Shown: in pieces, positions 31,375 to 43,327 of the stretch | Layout: the number at the start of each line of letters is the position of its first letter | Numbering within the stretch: position 1 is the stretch's first letter | NCBI GenBank assembly: GCA_905221605.1 | Contig: CAJNDS010002467.1 | Location: 175,013 to 239,012, forward strand | DNA length: 64,000 bases | From: Symbiodinium natans | Lineage: Eukaryota; Sar; Dinophyceae; Suessiales; Symbiodiniaceae | Reading direction: 5' to 3' | The notes under the pieces: generated by a model | What the model was told of the DNA's origin: nothing | The model's input: the letters and a program-made list of their open reading frames with translations, nothing else | Databases searched by the model: none | Made by a program: the position numbers and the translations under genes

Positions 31375-32439
31375 ATTTAAATATATTTATATAATTGCAA
31401 ATATTTTATTAGGGGGAGAAAAAAAAAATATATATATATATATATATAGGGCTTGTATATAAGTAGGGGTTTTGCTCCAAGGCTCGTGGGTAGGGCAGGT
31501 TTCAAAACCGAGGCGAAGTAAAAGGACCGCGGTTCATGGGGTTTTAGGGTTTATGGCTCATGAGGGTTAGGGATTCACAATTATATATATATATACACAT
31601 ATGCTTATATATATATATATATACCTGGAGACCCGCGCTTTCAAAAAAACTGTGCCCAGTACACTTTTTTTTTGTACTTAGAGAAGGCGTCACGCTGTTT
31701 TTGTCCTCAGTACACCTGGGATCCCTGCAGACATGTAGTGTCGGACTGTTTCGAGCAACGTTCTTCCTATATGGAGTGGACGGTGTCAATTCTGACGTCT
31801 TGAGCTCACTACCTGTAGGGTGGTCGCATCATGTTGGCTCCATGACTGTTTAGGAACATAAGTCGACGCGAGGCGGTTTGAATATATTTTGGGTTTTGTT
31901 CACATCCCGTGGGCAAGCCTCAAGCTGTTTGTCAACAATGTGTAGTGGCCAATCATAAACGGGCATGAGATTTGTAGAGGTTCCCCCCTTAAGGTGCATC
32001 AGAACACTATATAAATCCCTGAACCAAACAAAAAAAACGTGGTTGGGGATTCGTGGGAGGGCAACCCCTGACTACCCTTAACGTTAACTGAGTCTCTGAG
32101 AGTCCATCCCTGACTGAACCCCTGAAGCCAGATCTCAAGGAGTATTCAGGCCTAAAACGGGCTTAGGGTTTAATAGGCTTTAGGCTTGAAAGGCTTTAGG
32201 GTTAGGATTTAGGGTTTCGGGTTTAGGGTTTAAGGGTGTAGGGCATTCATTCATGATAGATCGACTTCGACTGGTGCATGTTGTTAAGGTTCGAGGTCGG
32301 GTTGGTCGCTTTGAGTTAAGGCTGGGGGGGGTTCATGGTTGTAGGCTGAAGGTCGGTGGTTTGAGGTTACCAGTCGGGATAGTCGGCAAAAACAGCTATT
32401 TGGGGGATTGCTTTGGTTGGATCTAGATAGGTGGAGGGC

Positions 32440-32612
32440 AAGGTTTGTGGGTTATAAGGTTATATCAGGGGTCGGGTCGGTTTGTCGAGGGGTGGATTCG
32501 CATCACAACCCTGTACCCTATAACCCAAAACAAGACGACTATATATCGGGTCGGTTGGTCGAGGGGTTAATTCACATCACAACCCTGTACCCTATAACCC
32601 AAAACAACACGG
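32440..32612. repeat. 75-bp tandem duplication
   Basis: GGGTCGGTTTGTCGAGGGGT...CCCTATAACCCAAAACAA is repeated with small changes. The second copy ends just before the stop codon of the minus-strand exon at 32626. Confidence 0.8.
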
Positions 32613-32625
32613 CTCGATTTTTTTC

Positions 32626-35600
32626 TCAGCTCGCATTGTCGACGAGCCACGAATTGTACTGCAACAGCCAGCGTTGCAGGCAGCGGCGGCCCAGTGCAGC
32701 AGAGTGGACCGAACCCCGGGCCAAACGCATGCATTGGCCGACCAGATCCTCCTCCATATAGCACGACGCATAGCGTGGATTGAGGCGGGAGCCATGCCAA
32801 ATTCTGAGCAGAATTTCGCAATGCAGGACGTGGACCTTGGGTCGTAGTTTCCAGCGGGGTCGTCCCTGCAGAAGCGACGTCTGCGCAAGGGCGATGGTGG
32901 TCTCGATGTACAGCCTGCCGCACCTTAGATTGTCGATCAGGGCTGGAATCAACCCGGAACGTACCCTACATTCTATCGGGCTATAACCGCTAAATTGTAA
33001 ACCTTCAACCCTAAACCCTATAATTATAGACCCTAAACCTTAAACCCTAAACCCTAATTACCCTAAACACAAACAAATCATTTAAAAATGTTGCACTGCG
33101 CAAACAACCCCGTCGATCAACCCCGTGTGCAGGCGCAAACGTCGCTGCGCGACATCATGATGAAGCGTATTACACGTGACCGCGCGCGCGTATGGCGTGA
33201 TACGATCCGCGCATGATATAGTAATTGCTAGAAAGTACGAGTCATGCAACGGGTCTTAAATGGTGAAAGCCCATCCTCGTCAGTTCGGACTGAACAGATC
33301 GCAGTGGCGCATGCAGGCATGGTCGGGTACCTTTTGTCTCTTGTCACCTTAAGGCCGGTCGATCTCAAGGTTCTTTCTGAAGAACACATGGGTCGTATAC
33401 GTCAGTTAAGATTGCGGCACACGAACGATTAGTGTCTGCATGATTGTTTGTGTAATTGGTATACATCTCACTCGTTGGTGTCATGTTGCCGGAAATGATG
33501 AGGGCCTTCAGTAATGTATCCATGTCCTACTCATTATGCCCCGCACAGGGGGTCAAAGCCTCAGTGAAACCTCGGCCATTTTACATTGTCTTGATGGTCA
33601 AACCCTCAGGGCCTGGGCGGGGGGGCTTATAGGGTCAGTCACATAAACAATTTAGCTTGAACCTTGACTAAACGTACTTGGTTAACGTTCCACTAATAGA
33701 CCCATGTAAACCCCAAGCCCTTCACCCTAACTTAAACCCTAAACCATCTGGTCAAACCCTCAGGGCCTGGGCGGGGGGGCTTATAGGGTCAGTCACATAA
33801 ACAATTTAGCTTGAACCTTGACTAAACGTACTTGGTTAACGTTCCACTAATAGACCCATGTAAACCCCAAGCCCTTCACCCTAACTTAAACCCTAAACCA
33901 TCTAAACCCTTTAAGCCACTTAAACCCCAATTGCAGCCAAGAGTCGCCACCACCGCGTCTGCAGCCTCATCCGTGAGCCACATGCCATTCGCATCCAGCA
34001 CGGTATTCAAGCGGTTCAGCGACCAGGCATTGACAGCTTGCAGGCGCATCTCTGGCAGCGGATGCTCCTTAAAATATGGCTTCATAAGGTCACATAACAT
34101 GTCCAGGTCACCCAACCAACGCAACAAGAACCACGCATGATAATTGGCGACAGGGCTCTGCGAGACGCGAAGCAAAGAATGACACCAGGACCTTGTTGCA
34201 GTAGCCCTTGGAAGGGCCGACAGGGTAGTCCAGCGTGATTGCGTCGACCGAAAGCCGCGCAAGACCTCAGTTCAACAGCTAGCCATGCTCAAAAGCAATA
34301 TATGCTGCGACAGAAACTGCGAAGTATAATGGTGCAAGCGATCGAGTTGCTCATGTCTTCGATGATGCTCGGATCCAGGCCATTATCTCGGCACCAGGAC
34401 CGAATGGATCCAGACAGGGCGAGCAAACGCTCGTCGTAGGTATGGAGGTCCTGGAGCTCCGGCGCGTGCTCGCAGTAGTCCAGAGCCAACGAGGCAACTG
34501 CATCTCGGCCTGTTCCCAGCCAAATGACGTGGAGCAGATCCGGGAGCTCCATCGAGCCGTCCCACCCTGGGACTGAATGAAGCGCGATGCGGGGGCCCAC
34601 GCCTAGAGTGCAGCCCAAGCAGAATATTAGACGCGACATCGCCCCCAGCATAAAAAATCTTAGTGTACAAACTTTATTTTGATAGGCCAAGCAGCACGTG
34701 AGCCTGGCAATGGCCAGGTCAGCAGGGTTGTCGAACCGCTCGGTGACGTCGAGCCAGGGCTTGCTGTCGTCAGCCCCGCACAGGCACCGGGGACATATCA
34801 TCCCACTGCCGTTAGGGATGCTTGGTGTCGGCAAGTTGGACCAATGCCTGACCTGCTCCAGCCATTCCCTGCGGAACTTCCAGTCTCCCTTGCCAAGCAC
34901 GACCTGAAGTGTCCAGTAGTCGCGCTGGCTTGTTGGGGTGCTGAGCCTGGCCAGGGACTCGGCAAGGTGCCGTTGCAGGTCCTGCAGGGTCAAGTTGCTG
35001 CCATCCTCGTAAGCGAACCAGTCACTTTTGATGACCTTAGATGCACAGATCCATATACCAAACTCCATCTTATATTACGTATACTTAACCAACGTCTGCC
35101 GCATATGAAGCCAAGCAACAGCAAACAAATGTTTGCTGTGGAGGGCACTGGCAGTGTGCACCGCCAGGGACGACCAGCTGAGGATCATCACCTGGCGGCA
35201 CCTCTTGCCAGTGCCTTCGTCTCCATGCAGCGATATCGGCACCGCCCGGGCACGTTGCCACTCCGGAAGGCGTTGTACCGGGTGGGACCTATTTAATTGT
35301 CGCCCGGCCGGGGTCCGGTCCAGGAGAATATTATTAGATAGTGTACAACCGAGGAAAAACATGAAATCAGTCAAGCGGCTCGCCCCATGGCTCGGACTTC
35401 GCCTGCTGCCAGAAGTCCAAGATATCCATGGTCCCAGTCCTTGTTCGCTAGGCCACCAGGAATTAAGCTTATGTTTGTATTGACACCACACATGTGCCGA
35501 GGAACAGCTTGCTGATGTGTCCCGAGTGTAGGTGCGCATCGAAGATGTCTTCCGGCAGAAGCACGGGCCAGGATTCGCAGGTAGTCGGCCGATCCTTCAC

Positions 35601-36216
35601 GTTCTTGCTTTTTTTCTTCGGCTTGCATTTCTTTTGCACAGGGACGGTGTTTTGTCGCCTGAGCAGTCTCTTGCGTTGGGTTCGCGCTGCGGCCAACTTC
35701 AGCTTCAGGGAATCGCGGAGGTCTTTGACCCTGATGCTGGCCCCACGGATCTGGCATCGAATCGGTGCCTTAGATGGTGGCACATCCCCTGACTTGAAAA
35801 AGATGCAGCCGACATGCAGCCAAGCGCACGTCGCTGCGCGATCCAGCAGCAGCGCGGTGGAGTTGATGTTCCACGTGGTCCAGGCGTTTGCCAGAACTGC
35901 CCAAGCCAGCTGCCCATTTACTGCCTGAGTGCAGAGAGGGCAACACACGAGCAAACCGAACCTTGCAAATAATTGAGCAACGTAATATTTTGCATCCAGG
36001 ACGCTGGCGGAGATGTTCCCATCCGCTTCGACACTGGCGGCAGCGGCTACTTGTTGCAACAGTTTGGCAGGCTGGCCCTTGCCAATGTGTTCTGTCAGAA
36101 GCCTCGTCAGAGGCGAAGTGGATATGGAAAACGAAGGGCGGGGATCCCTGGAAGCCGAGGATGGATGCTCCTGCAAAGCACGGAGGCGTTTGACGCCTCG
36201 AAGCAGAGACATGCAC
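32626..36216 (-). CDS. Dinoflagellate multi-copy uncharacterised protein, multi-exon
   Basis: Minus-strand exons, 5' to 3': about 36216-36000 (LTRLLTEHIGKGQPAKLLQQ), 35800-35480 (KKKSKNVKDRP, then VLLPEDIFDAHLHSGHI), about 35460-35370 (MDILDFWQQAKSEPWGEP), about 35290-35100 (ARAVPISLHGDEGTGK), 35068-34660 (SDWFAYEDGSNLTLQDLQRH, GKGDWKFRREWLEQVRHW, CPRCLCGADD, PWLDVTERF), 34640-34300 (ELPDLLHVIWLGTGRDAVAS), about 34170-33940 (NYHAWFLLRWLGDLDML, RLNTVLDANGMWLTDEAA) and 32942-32626 (RWKLRPKVHVLHCEI, CLQRWLLQYNSW, then TGA). The HGDEGTGK, GDWKFRREW and RWKLRPKVH blocks match an uncharacterised repeated family I associate with Symbiodinium and Polarella (from memory, not checked). Function is unknown; multi-copy status may mean a mobile or formerly mobile gene. 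Its 5' end may continue from the gene at 36817-42075. Confidence 0.65.
33244..33432 (+). CDS. Hypothetical small ORF
   Basis: ATG-started 62-codon frame (MQRVLNGESPSSSVRTEQ) on the strand opposite to the surrounding gene and inside its intron. Composition is plausible but nothing else supports it. Confidence 0.25.
   Translation: MQRVLNGESPSSSVRTEQIAVAHAGMVGYLLSLVTLRPVDLKVLSEEHMGRIRQLRLRHTND
33596..33903. repeat. 153-bp tandem duplication in an intron
   Basis: The segment GGTCAAACCCTCAGGGCC... to ...CCCTAAACCATCT occurs twice in a row almost unchanged (second copy from 33750). It lies in the intron between exons near 33940 and 32942 of the minus-strand gene. Near-identity indicates a recent event. 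Confidence 0.95.
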
Positions 36217-36401
36217 GGCGACGGCGCGCGTTGGCCAGTGCCATCGCGTCTACACTATAGCTAGGGTTAATGAATGTGTACACGTACATCGAGGGTTCAG
36301 GGTTTGTCGGGTTTCGGGTTTCTGCTATATAGGGGTTCAGGAACGTATCGTATAACGCCCAAACGCTAAGATTGTCTGCCCATCTGATGTACATCGCGGG
36401 T

Positions 36402-36710
36402 TCAGCGTTTGTCGGGTGATGTCCGCCCATAATGAGCCCAAAACCCTAAACTCCTGAACCATATATGCGGGCCTCGATCATGCAAATAAAGCATATCCAT
36501 GCAGGTCGACGTATGTGCGCTCAAGAATGCTCTTTGCACGCGCAGGATGTTTCCACGCTCGATCAGGCCACAGGATACCGGCCGTGCCATGGATCTATGT
36601 AGCATCGTGATGTCAAAATCATGCACAATGCCTATGCTTCCATGCCGGTTGGAACGGATGCAAGATGTACAATACCACGAACACACTAGCCACCCACACG
36701 GAAGCCACAT
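36402..36710 (-). CDS. Possible exon between two minus-strand gene blocks
   Basis: Open frame including IVHDFDITMLHRSMARPVSC and RVQRAFLSAHTSTCMDML. Composition is protein-like and the strand agrees with its neighbours on both sides, so it may link them. Splice boundaries were not determined. Confidence 0.35.
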   Translation of the reverse strand: MWLPCGWLVCSWYCTSCIRSNRHGSIGIVHDFDITMLHRSMARPVSCGLIERGNILRVQRAFLSAHTSTCMDMLYLHDRGPHIWFRSLGFWAHYGRTSPDKR

Positions 36711-36816
36711 TGTGATGAAAGCACTGGTGCACTGGTTCCCCCATCATGGCAGAAGTAGGCTTATATATGTTGCTTTGCTACGAACCAGCGCACGCACCCG
36801 CCCCAAGCTAGAGCTT

Positions 36817-39800
36817 CTACGAGCCATCTTCCACGGTGACGGCCGCCGCCTTTGGCTTTGCCTTTGCTTTCTTCTTCGGCGCCGAGTCGCGCCTCTCGCC
36901 GGCAATCCTGGGCTATAGGCAATCGGGCAGTTGGGCAGGTCGTTGGGTTTAATTTTACTATGTATGTACATATATATATATATATATCTATACATACATA
37001 TAAATAAAAATAAGTGCCACCCAGCAACAAATTTTTCGCGGTTCTGATGTGCCTTTTGTACGCGGTGACGAATGGCTTCGCCTAAGAATGTGTTTCGGGC
37101 TTCGGGCTGCTTTCTACGTGTGTCGCACATGTTGTAAGCACTGATTCTGCCGAGCGGCGACTTGCAACACATGTTGCAGATCAGCAAGCACAGGATTGTC
37201 GTCCAGTGCTGAAAGTTCCTTTCTCGCATGACAGATGCCCTCCATGGCCTCCTTCAGCATCGAAATCAATCCATCCTGGGACTTCAGATCCTCAAGCCTC
37301 GGTAAATACCAGGGCTTCTAGCCAGATCTAGACAAGAGAAACATTAAATTTCGCAGTCAAGAAACTCCACACAAATCTTCACGTTCTCGCCTTGCGCGTT
37401 TGTGGCCGCAACCATCCATTCTTTTTTGAAGGCGCCGGTGTCGACCCCCATGACTGCAACGAGATCCAGATCGGCTCCCGGGACCTGGCCGCAAGTGCAG
37501 TTTAAGGGTTATAGGTTTAGGGTTTAGGGTTTTAGGGTTTTAGGGTTTTAGGGTTTAGGGTTTTAGGGTTTTAGGGTTTTAGGGTTTTAGGGTTTTAGGG
37601 TTTTAGGGTTTTAGGGTTTAGGGTTCTAGGGTTTAGGGTTCTAGGGTTCTAGGGTTTTAGGGTTTTAGGGTTTAGTGTTAGGGTTTCAGGGTTTCAGGGT
37701 TTAGGGGTTTAGGGGTTAGGGGTTTATAAGGGTTTAAGGGTTTAAGGGTTTAAGGGTTTAAGGGTTTAAGGGTTTAAGGGTTTAGGGCTTAGGGTTTAGG
37801 GTTTATAGGGACAGGCGTGTTTCTTGGTGGTTTATAAGGGTTTCGGGTTTAGGGTTTAGGGTGGTTTTAGGGTTTAGGGATTGGGGCGATCGGGGGGTGC
37901 CCGAATAGTCTCATCATATCCAGTTCTTCCAGTGAACCATCCGGACTCCCTCTGGAGTCTTTGCGTGTTGAACGCACGGTAAGAAGAATGGGCCGCCGCA
38001 CGGGGGATGGTGATGTCGGTGGTCATCGAAGTTTGTGCGCGTGAAGCTCCGTCGTGAACTCCCAAGTCTTCCCGTCCAGTGTGTGGAACATGTGGTGGCT
38101 GCACGTCGGCTCCCGAGCCGGCAGTTCTTCGACTGTTCTGGTTTAGAGTGCAGGGATTTATGGGTTTAGGGTTTATAGGGCTTAGGGCCGCATTTCACAC
38201 TCTTAAGGGTTTCAGTTAGGCCCGGTTAAGTTTGTTAGTCTAAACGGTTTAGGGTTTATAGGGTTTATTTACAGTTTAGGGTTTAGGGAGATCGGGTATA
38301 GCTAGGGTCTAGGGCTTAGCCCCCCCCCCCGTTGCCTGCGCTCTCGGAACGCGCTGCTTCTTCTTTGGCGGCTCCTTGTTCGCATCCTCTTTCCCAGGTG
38401 GCACCTCAGCGGATGCAGCTGACCCCGACATCATCGGAACCGCCTCGACATTGTGCTCCAGCGTCTCGGCAACGGCTGCCGCGTAGGAGGCCTCGCAACC
38501 CAGGGAAATGGCGATTTCATCCTCAGTTTGTCGATGGTGTTCACAATAAAAAAAGGCTATATATATATATATATATATACACATGCCCTGGAGTGGATAC
38601 ATATTGTTAAGCCCAGCAGCAATGGTCTTCGTGGTGATGGTGCGGGTCTGGCGATCGTACCACAGAAATGTTTCCACGCCAGTGTTCCGATCTGTGGATG
38701 TCCTAAGTTTCGTGGAGCATATGAAGAAGGACACATGTCAATGGTTTCCAAGTGCAGGCCAGTCACCCTTTCTCCTGTCCCCTGCGCTTGGTCAGGAACT
38801 CCCTGGTTTTCGTCTCGTCATACCCATGCAGGCGCAGGATGTCGGGCTCCGTATAATATTCGCCTGTGCCAGCCATTAGGGTTTAGGGTTTAGGGGTTAG
38901 CTAGGTTTATAAACGGTTAGGGTGTAGGGTTTAAGGGGTTAAGGGTTTAAGGGTTTGAGGGTTTAACGGTTTAAGGGTTTAAGGTTTAAGGGTTTAGGGT
39001 TTATAAGGGTTTCTAGGGGTTTACAAGGGCTTATAAGGGCTTACAAGGGTTGATAAGGGCTTACAAGGGTTTGAGGCTTCAAAAGTTCCAGGTTTAGGGT
39101 TGAACATTAAGGGCGTATAGAATTACATGGGTTCGGGCTTTTGTATGTTTGTGTCTGCAGGTTGCGGCCTCTGTCCTGATCCATTTCTTCCTTCTGCCGC
39201 CTGTACTGCATAGCCGCTTCGAGGGCCAGGGCATCACCTAGGATAGAGGTGCTTCGGCTTGAGAACTTCATCATGGGGTATATGTTCAGTCAAGGCACAG
39301 CCACACTTCACGAAGCGGGCAAACACGCCCATGCGTGTCTTGCCACTCTTCCTGTTGTGGTTTAAGTTTAGGAGTTTAGGGTTCAGGGTAGTTTAGCTAG
39401 GGTGTATAGATAGGGCAAACGATTTCGGGTTGATGCAATCCAAGGGTCTGCCAAGCCGACTTGAGTTCAGACGCAGCTTTGTTGTTTTCACAGAAACGCC
39501 TGTAAGAAGCCCACTCCTTTGGGTGAGTGCCAGAGTTGATCTTGGCCGGCGAGCTTGTGGTGCTTGCAGTCGAGCTGCCAGGCGAGGCGGTCGGCAGCGC
39601 AGCCGGCACGGCTGCCATTGCCTCGGGGTTGGAATCTGCGCGCGACGTGGACGTGGCAACAGCATTGGTAGCGGGAGCGATCCCGGCAGCAGTGGCATCT
39701 GCTTTCACGGAGGCGGCCACCTGCAAAAGTTGCTTCAGGGCATCCACGTTGACCCCCGGCAGGATCCCTTGCAGCGCTGCCAGTCCTGCATCTTGTCCTG

Positions 39801-42075
39801 TCTGGACTTGCGTGGGACTTGGAGCTGGGGGGGCTTGGCTTGGAACTGGCGACGGGTTTGTGTTGGGTGGAGGAGCTTGGTGCGCCCCTTTCTGGACTGG
39901 AGCTTGGCCTCCAGATGTGGACGAAGGCAGTGCCAAACCGGCGTGGACTGCGCTTGGCTTGATTGCTGTTGCCCCCCCTTCGGTTGGCAGCGGTGCCTCG
40001 CCTTGGCCGGTTCCTGGCTTGATTGCTGTTGCCCCCCCTTCGGTTGGCAGCGGTGCCTCGCCTTGGCCGGTTCCTGGCTTGATTGCTGTTGCCCCCCCTT
40101 CGGTCGGCAGCGGTGCCTCGCCGTGGCTGGTTCCTGGCTTGACTGGTGTTGCCCCCCCTTCGGTTGGCAGCGGTGCCTCACCTTGGCTGGTTCCTGGCTT
40201 GACTGGTGTTGCCCCCCCTTCGGTCGGCAGCGGTGCCTCACCTTGGCAGGTTCCTGGCTTGAGTGGTGTTGCCCCCCCTTCGGTTGGAGGAACCAGTGGC
40301 GCGGAGGCTGACTGGCGGGAGGGCCCTGCTTGCACCACAGCTAACAAAGCGCTTGTAGGCAGGCCCGCCAGCGCAGCAAGTTGCGCAGCAAGGTCCTGGA
40401 TTGATGGTGTCGGGGCGCTCTGCTTCTGCTGCTGCTGTTGCTGATGGCCGGCTTGGTTTGGAACGGAAGCCGGCGGAGTCGGCCCTGTGTGTGGCTGGTC
40501 GCTTCTGGTTGGAGTCGGAGTAGGTGACCCGGTTTGGCCGTCTGGAACAGAAACTGCAGAAGCCACTGTGGGGGAAATGTGCTGCTGCAGCTGCTCGGCG
40601 CTTGCGGTTGGAACAGGTGATCCGGCTTGGGCTGGAGCAGGGTTAACAGCCACAGTGCGCAGCTGCTCGCTTGGGACAGGCGACCCCGTTTGGGCTGGAC
40701 CTACTGTGCCGGACATGTGCTGCTGCAGCTGCTGAAGGCTTGCCGCTGGAGTAAGCGATCCCGCGTGGGATTGAGCAGGAACCGCAGGAGCCACGGCTGG
40801 CGCGGGCAATGCAGGAGTTGGTGCGCATGGCTCGGTGCCTGTGGCCTGGGAAGGCGACGCAGTTTCTCCTGGAACCAGAAGCGGGGAGGCCCCTGCAGTC
40901 TGCGCTGCCTGTTGATGCGGTTGCTCGCCGGTTGTGGCCCGAGGGGGCGACTCCTGGCCTGGAACAGGAGTCGAAGGATGCTTTGTGGGGTGCGGCTCTT
41001 GTTGCAGCTGCTCGGCGCATGCGGCTGGGGTGGGTGGCGCAGAAACGAAAGCTGGGCAGCACGGATGGTCTGCCATGACCAGGATGGTTTCGCAAGACGG
41101 GCACCGGCCATGGTGTTGAATGACTTGCGAAGGTTGGAAAGAAAGGTCACAGACCTGGCAAACATACCCTGGCAGCGGCGGGGACCCGGGCGCTGCCACC
41201 TGGGTTTCCGCCTGGGTTTCTGAAACCGAGGAGGTGCTTCGAAATCGGCCCCAGAAAGTTTTGTACTTTGCCACCTCGCTTTCAGACAGCTGGGGCAGTT
41301 TGCACTCATCCTCTGCCTGAAAGGGGTGCGGATGACCGCTTCAAGACAATGACACGTAACACTGCATGTTTGCAACGGCCAAGCCAAGGCCGAGACCAGC
41401 TTCTTCAAAGCCTTGGGCTTGCGCTCTTTCTGCTGGTCCTTGGGCTGAACCATCGACGATGCCGAGCTGCCAGGCTCAACCAGGGCCTCCGCCAGGGTAC
41501 GTACTGTGAGATGCAGAGATGGCGTGTAACACACACACACACAGACATGTTGTTATTAAAGCATGACCTTGCACACAGCACCAATCCCAGTATCGTCGCT
41601 GAACGATGCCGCGTGCCCAACAGTAGAAAGCCCCTTCGTCAGTCCGTCGTCCTGTGGCTCGGTTGTCGGTGAGGCCCCCACATCCTCCTTTGACAGCTGG
41701 GCTAGCAGATTCCGCTTGATGTCCTCTGCAGCTTCGTCTTCCACCCCAGAGTCCACACTGACTGCAGACGTAGAGCTCGTTAGCTCACTTGCAGCACCAC
41801 TTCGACGGATCTGCTCAGGCGGCGTGGCAGTGGACGAGGCACCTGGGGTGGTGGTGATGTCGCTGGAGCCATCGCCACCCTGCATGGCGTTCCTAGGCTT
41901 CGGTGTCGGTGTGAAAATAAAGACAACATATATGAACCACAAAACGCAATAGGGAAGCCAAGGCACAAGCGAGACTTCAACTCATTCATTTGTTCCCCTG
42001 TCAGCCCCAGCGCATCAAGGCACATATTCGCATCGATGGACTGGACGAGCGCCTCGGATCGCAAGTTGTTTTCGA
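36817..42075 (-). CDS. Multi-exon Pro/Ala/Gln-rich protein of a dinoflagellate multi-copy family
   Basis: Phase-consistent exons: 42075-41967 (DALGLTGEQMNELKSRL), 41892-41582 (NAMQGGDGSSDITTT), 41503-41361, 41316-39449, 39351-39302 (GKTRMGVFARFVKCG), 39237-39169 (ALEAAMQYRRQKEEMDQD), 38863-38767 (YTEPDILRLHGYDE), 38702-38618 (TGVETFLWYDRQTRTITT), 38521-38336 (DEIAISLGCEASYAAAV). Further likely exons are at 38104-37900, 37484-37418 (GADLDLVAVMGVDTGAFKK), 37317-37114 (GLISMLKEAMEGICHARKEL) and 36914-36817 (PKKKAKAKPKAAA). The big exon has a Cys pattern CQVC...HHGRCPSC, a long PQAT-rich stretch, six 20-residue repeats and the conserved block INSGTHPKEWASY. Inferred donors: GT after 41967, 41582, 41361 and 38767; GA after 39449; GC after 39302, 39169, 38618 and 38336. 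Early introns are short (74, 78 and 44 nt). It resembles an uncharacterised repeated dinoflagellate family (memory). The 5' exon may not be the first. Confidence 0.7.
37505..37870 (+). repeat. Array of telomere-repeat length variants
   Basis: A run of TTTTAGGG (8-mer) units, then TTCTAGGG, then TTTAAGGG units, returning to TTTAGGG, all in one orientation within an intron of the minus-strand gene. Blocks of identical variants point to local unit amplification. Confidence 0.9.
38900..39075 (+). repeat. Degenerate TTTAAGGG / TTATAAGGG array
   Basis: About fifteen units of GGGTTTAAGGG drift into GGGTTTATAAGGG and GGGCTTACAAGGG. It fills the intron between exons 39237-39169 and 38863-38767 of the minus-strand gene. 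Confidence 0.85.
39961..40280 (-). repeat. 60-bp coding minisatellite
   Basis: Five to six 60-bp units inside exon 41316-39449. On the minus strand each codes 20 residues of the form PTEGGATAIKPGTGQGEAPL. Unit length is a multiple of three, so copy-number changes keep the frame. Two adjacent units are identical. Confidence 0.95.
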
Positions 42076-42115
42076 ATGGTTGGAGGGTTGGGTTTAGGGT
42101 ATAGGGATTAGGGTT

Positions 42116-42487
42116 TTGGTTTTTCGGTCTGGGGTTGAGGGTTCGGAGTTAAAATTGGGATTTTCGGGCCAGATTCAACTAAGCCGAAGCACGCTGGCGC
42201 CAGCCACAGCTTCTACCGACATCGCAAGGGGGGCGGGTTTGGCAGAGGCTTTTTTACCCATCCCTGCACAAGCACCCACTCCGCAAACCGAGTGGGATGC
42301 GTCAGAAGGGCAGCCCCCGCTGACAAAAGACGAATCTTGCCAGCATGAGCCGGAATCGATTTGGCGAATTCAGCTGCAGGCAGCAGGAAGTGCAAGACAC
42401 GAGCAGCGAACACCTGTAATTCTCAACGCAGCATGGTTTTGGACCCAAATGCGCAAGTGCATCTCTGGATGGTGTCGAGCACCGTAA
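42116..42487 (+). CDS. Hypothetical ORF upstream of and divergent from the minus-strand gene
   Basis: A 124-codon frame with a protein-like middle (DASEGQPPLTKDESCQHEPE, AWFWTQMRKCISGW). It starts just upstream of the inferred first exon of the minus-strand gene. The minus strand over the same bases also has a shorter open frame, so assignment is uncertain. Confidence 0.3.
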   Translation: MVFRSGVEGSELKLGFSGQIQLSRSTLAPATASTDIARGAGLAEAFLPIPAQAPTPQTEWDASEGQPPLTKDESCQHEPESIWRIQLQAAGSARHEQRTPVILNAAWFWTQMRKCISGWCRAP

Positions 42488-42570
42488 TGCCCACGACCTT
42501 CCAGGGATGTTTTGTACTCTGAGTTGGCAGGACCCGATCTTGCAGGGATGTTTTGTGCTCAGAGCCGCTA

Positions 42571-42672
42571 GGGATTTACGCGAATTTACGCTTTTTTACG
42601 CTTTTTTACGCTTTTTTACGCTTTTTTACGCTTTTTTACGCTTTTTTACGCTTTTTTACGCTTTTTTACGGG
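42571..42672 (+). repeat. 10-bp tandem repeat CTTTTTTACG
   Basis: Eight perfect copies of CTTTTTTACG preceded by two degenerate units (GGGATTTACG, CGAATTTACG) and followed by poly-G. Open frames through it are simple-repeat translations. Confidence 0.98.
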
Positions 42673-43327
42673 GGGGGTTCACGGGACAATCAGACAGGTT
42701 TTCCGGAGGAATTTGTCGTGGTGCGAATGGTTGCGAACATTTCCCGGGCCTTAACAGGACCACAATGTAAAGGAATTACCTGATGGAGAACGTTCACAGG
42801 CCCCCATGCAGCTTAAACGCAGCCAAGCGGCTAAACAAAATCCTTCGGCCAGCAATCAGGCAGCTGCAAGCGACCAGAACGGACCATCCAGAGGGCAACC
42901 TCGTGCAACTGCGCCTGGGCTGCAAGAAACCCCTTACATGACAGTGCCAAAACCCTAATAAACTCTCTTATTCGGGAGCAGGGTTAATTTACATCTCTGC
43001 CGAAGTTAATCCCGGATCACTGAACCGGCCTTTGGGTGGGATTTCTATAAAATCGTGAACCCTAAAGTCTGAATCCCGAACCCTATAGAAGCCCGAGACC
43101 TATATTAGAACCTTCAACCCTGAACCCTAAACCCCATCCCAAGGACCCTTGCGCGCAAACCCTTCTCCATTTTTCCACGCTCCATCGGTTCGATCGTGGC
43201 AGCTCAGCTGTTGGTTCGGGGCCGCTCAATGAGACCTTATTGGCCGGCATGCGATCTCTTTAGAAATTGGGGTTTAGGGTTTCAGAGTTTAGGGTGGAGC
43301 TTTGCCGTTTGTGGTTTGGGGGGGGGG

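Noticed and set aside
39527-40444. A 305-codon and other + strand open frames at 39.4-40.7 kb
   Set aside because: They are antisense shadows of the minus-strand exon 39449-41316, whose phase-consistent joins and conserved block support the minus strand.
42507-42783. Phe/Thr/Leu-rich repeat peptides
   Set aside because: Translation of the CTTTTTTACG tandem repeat in three frames.
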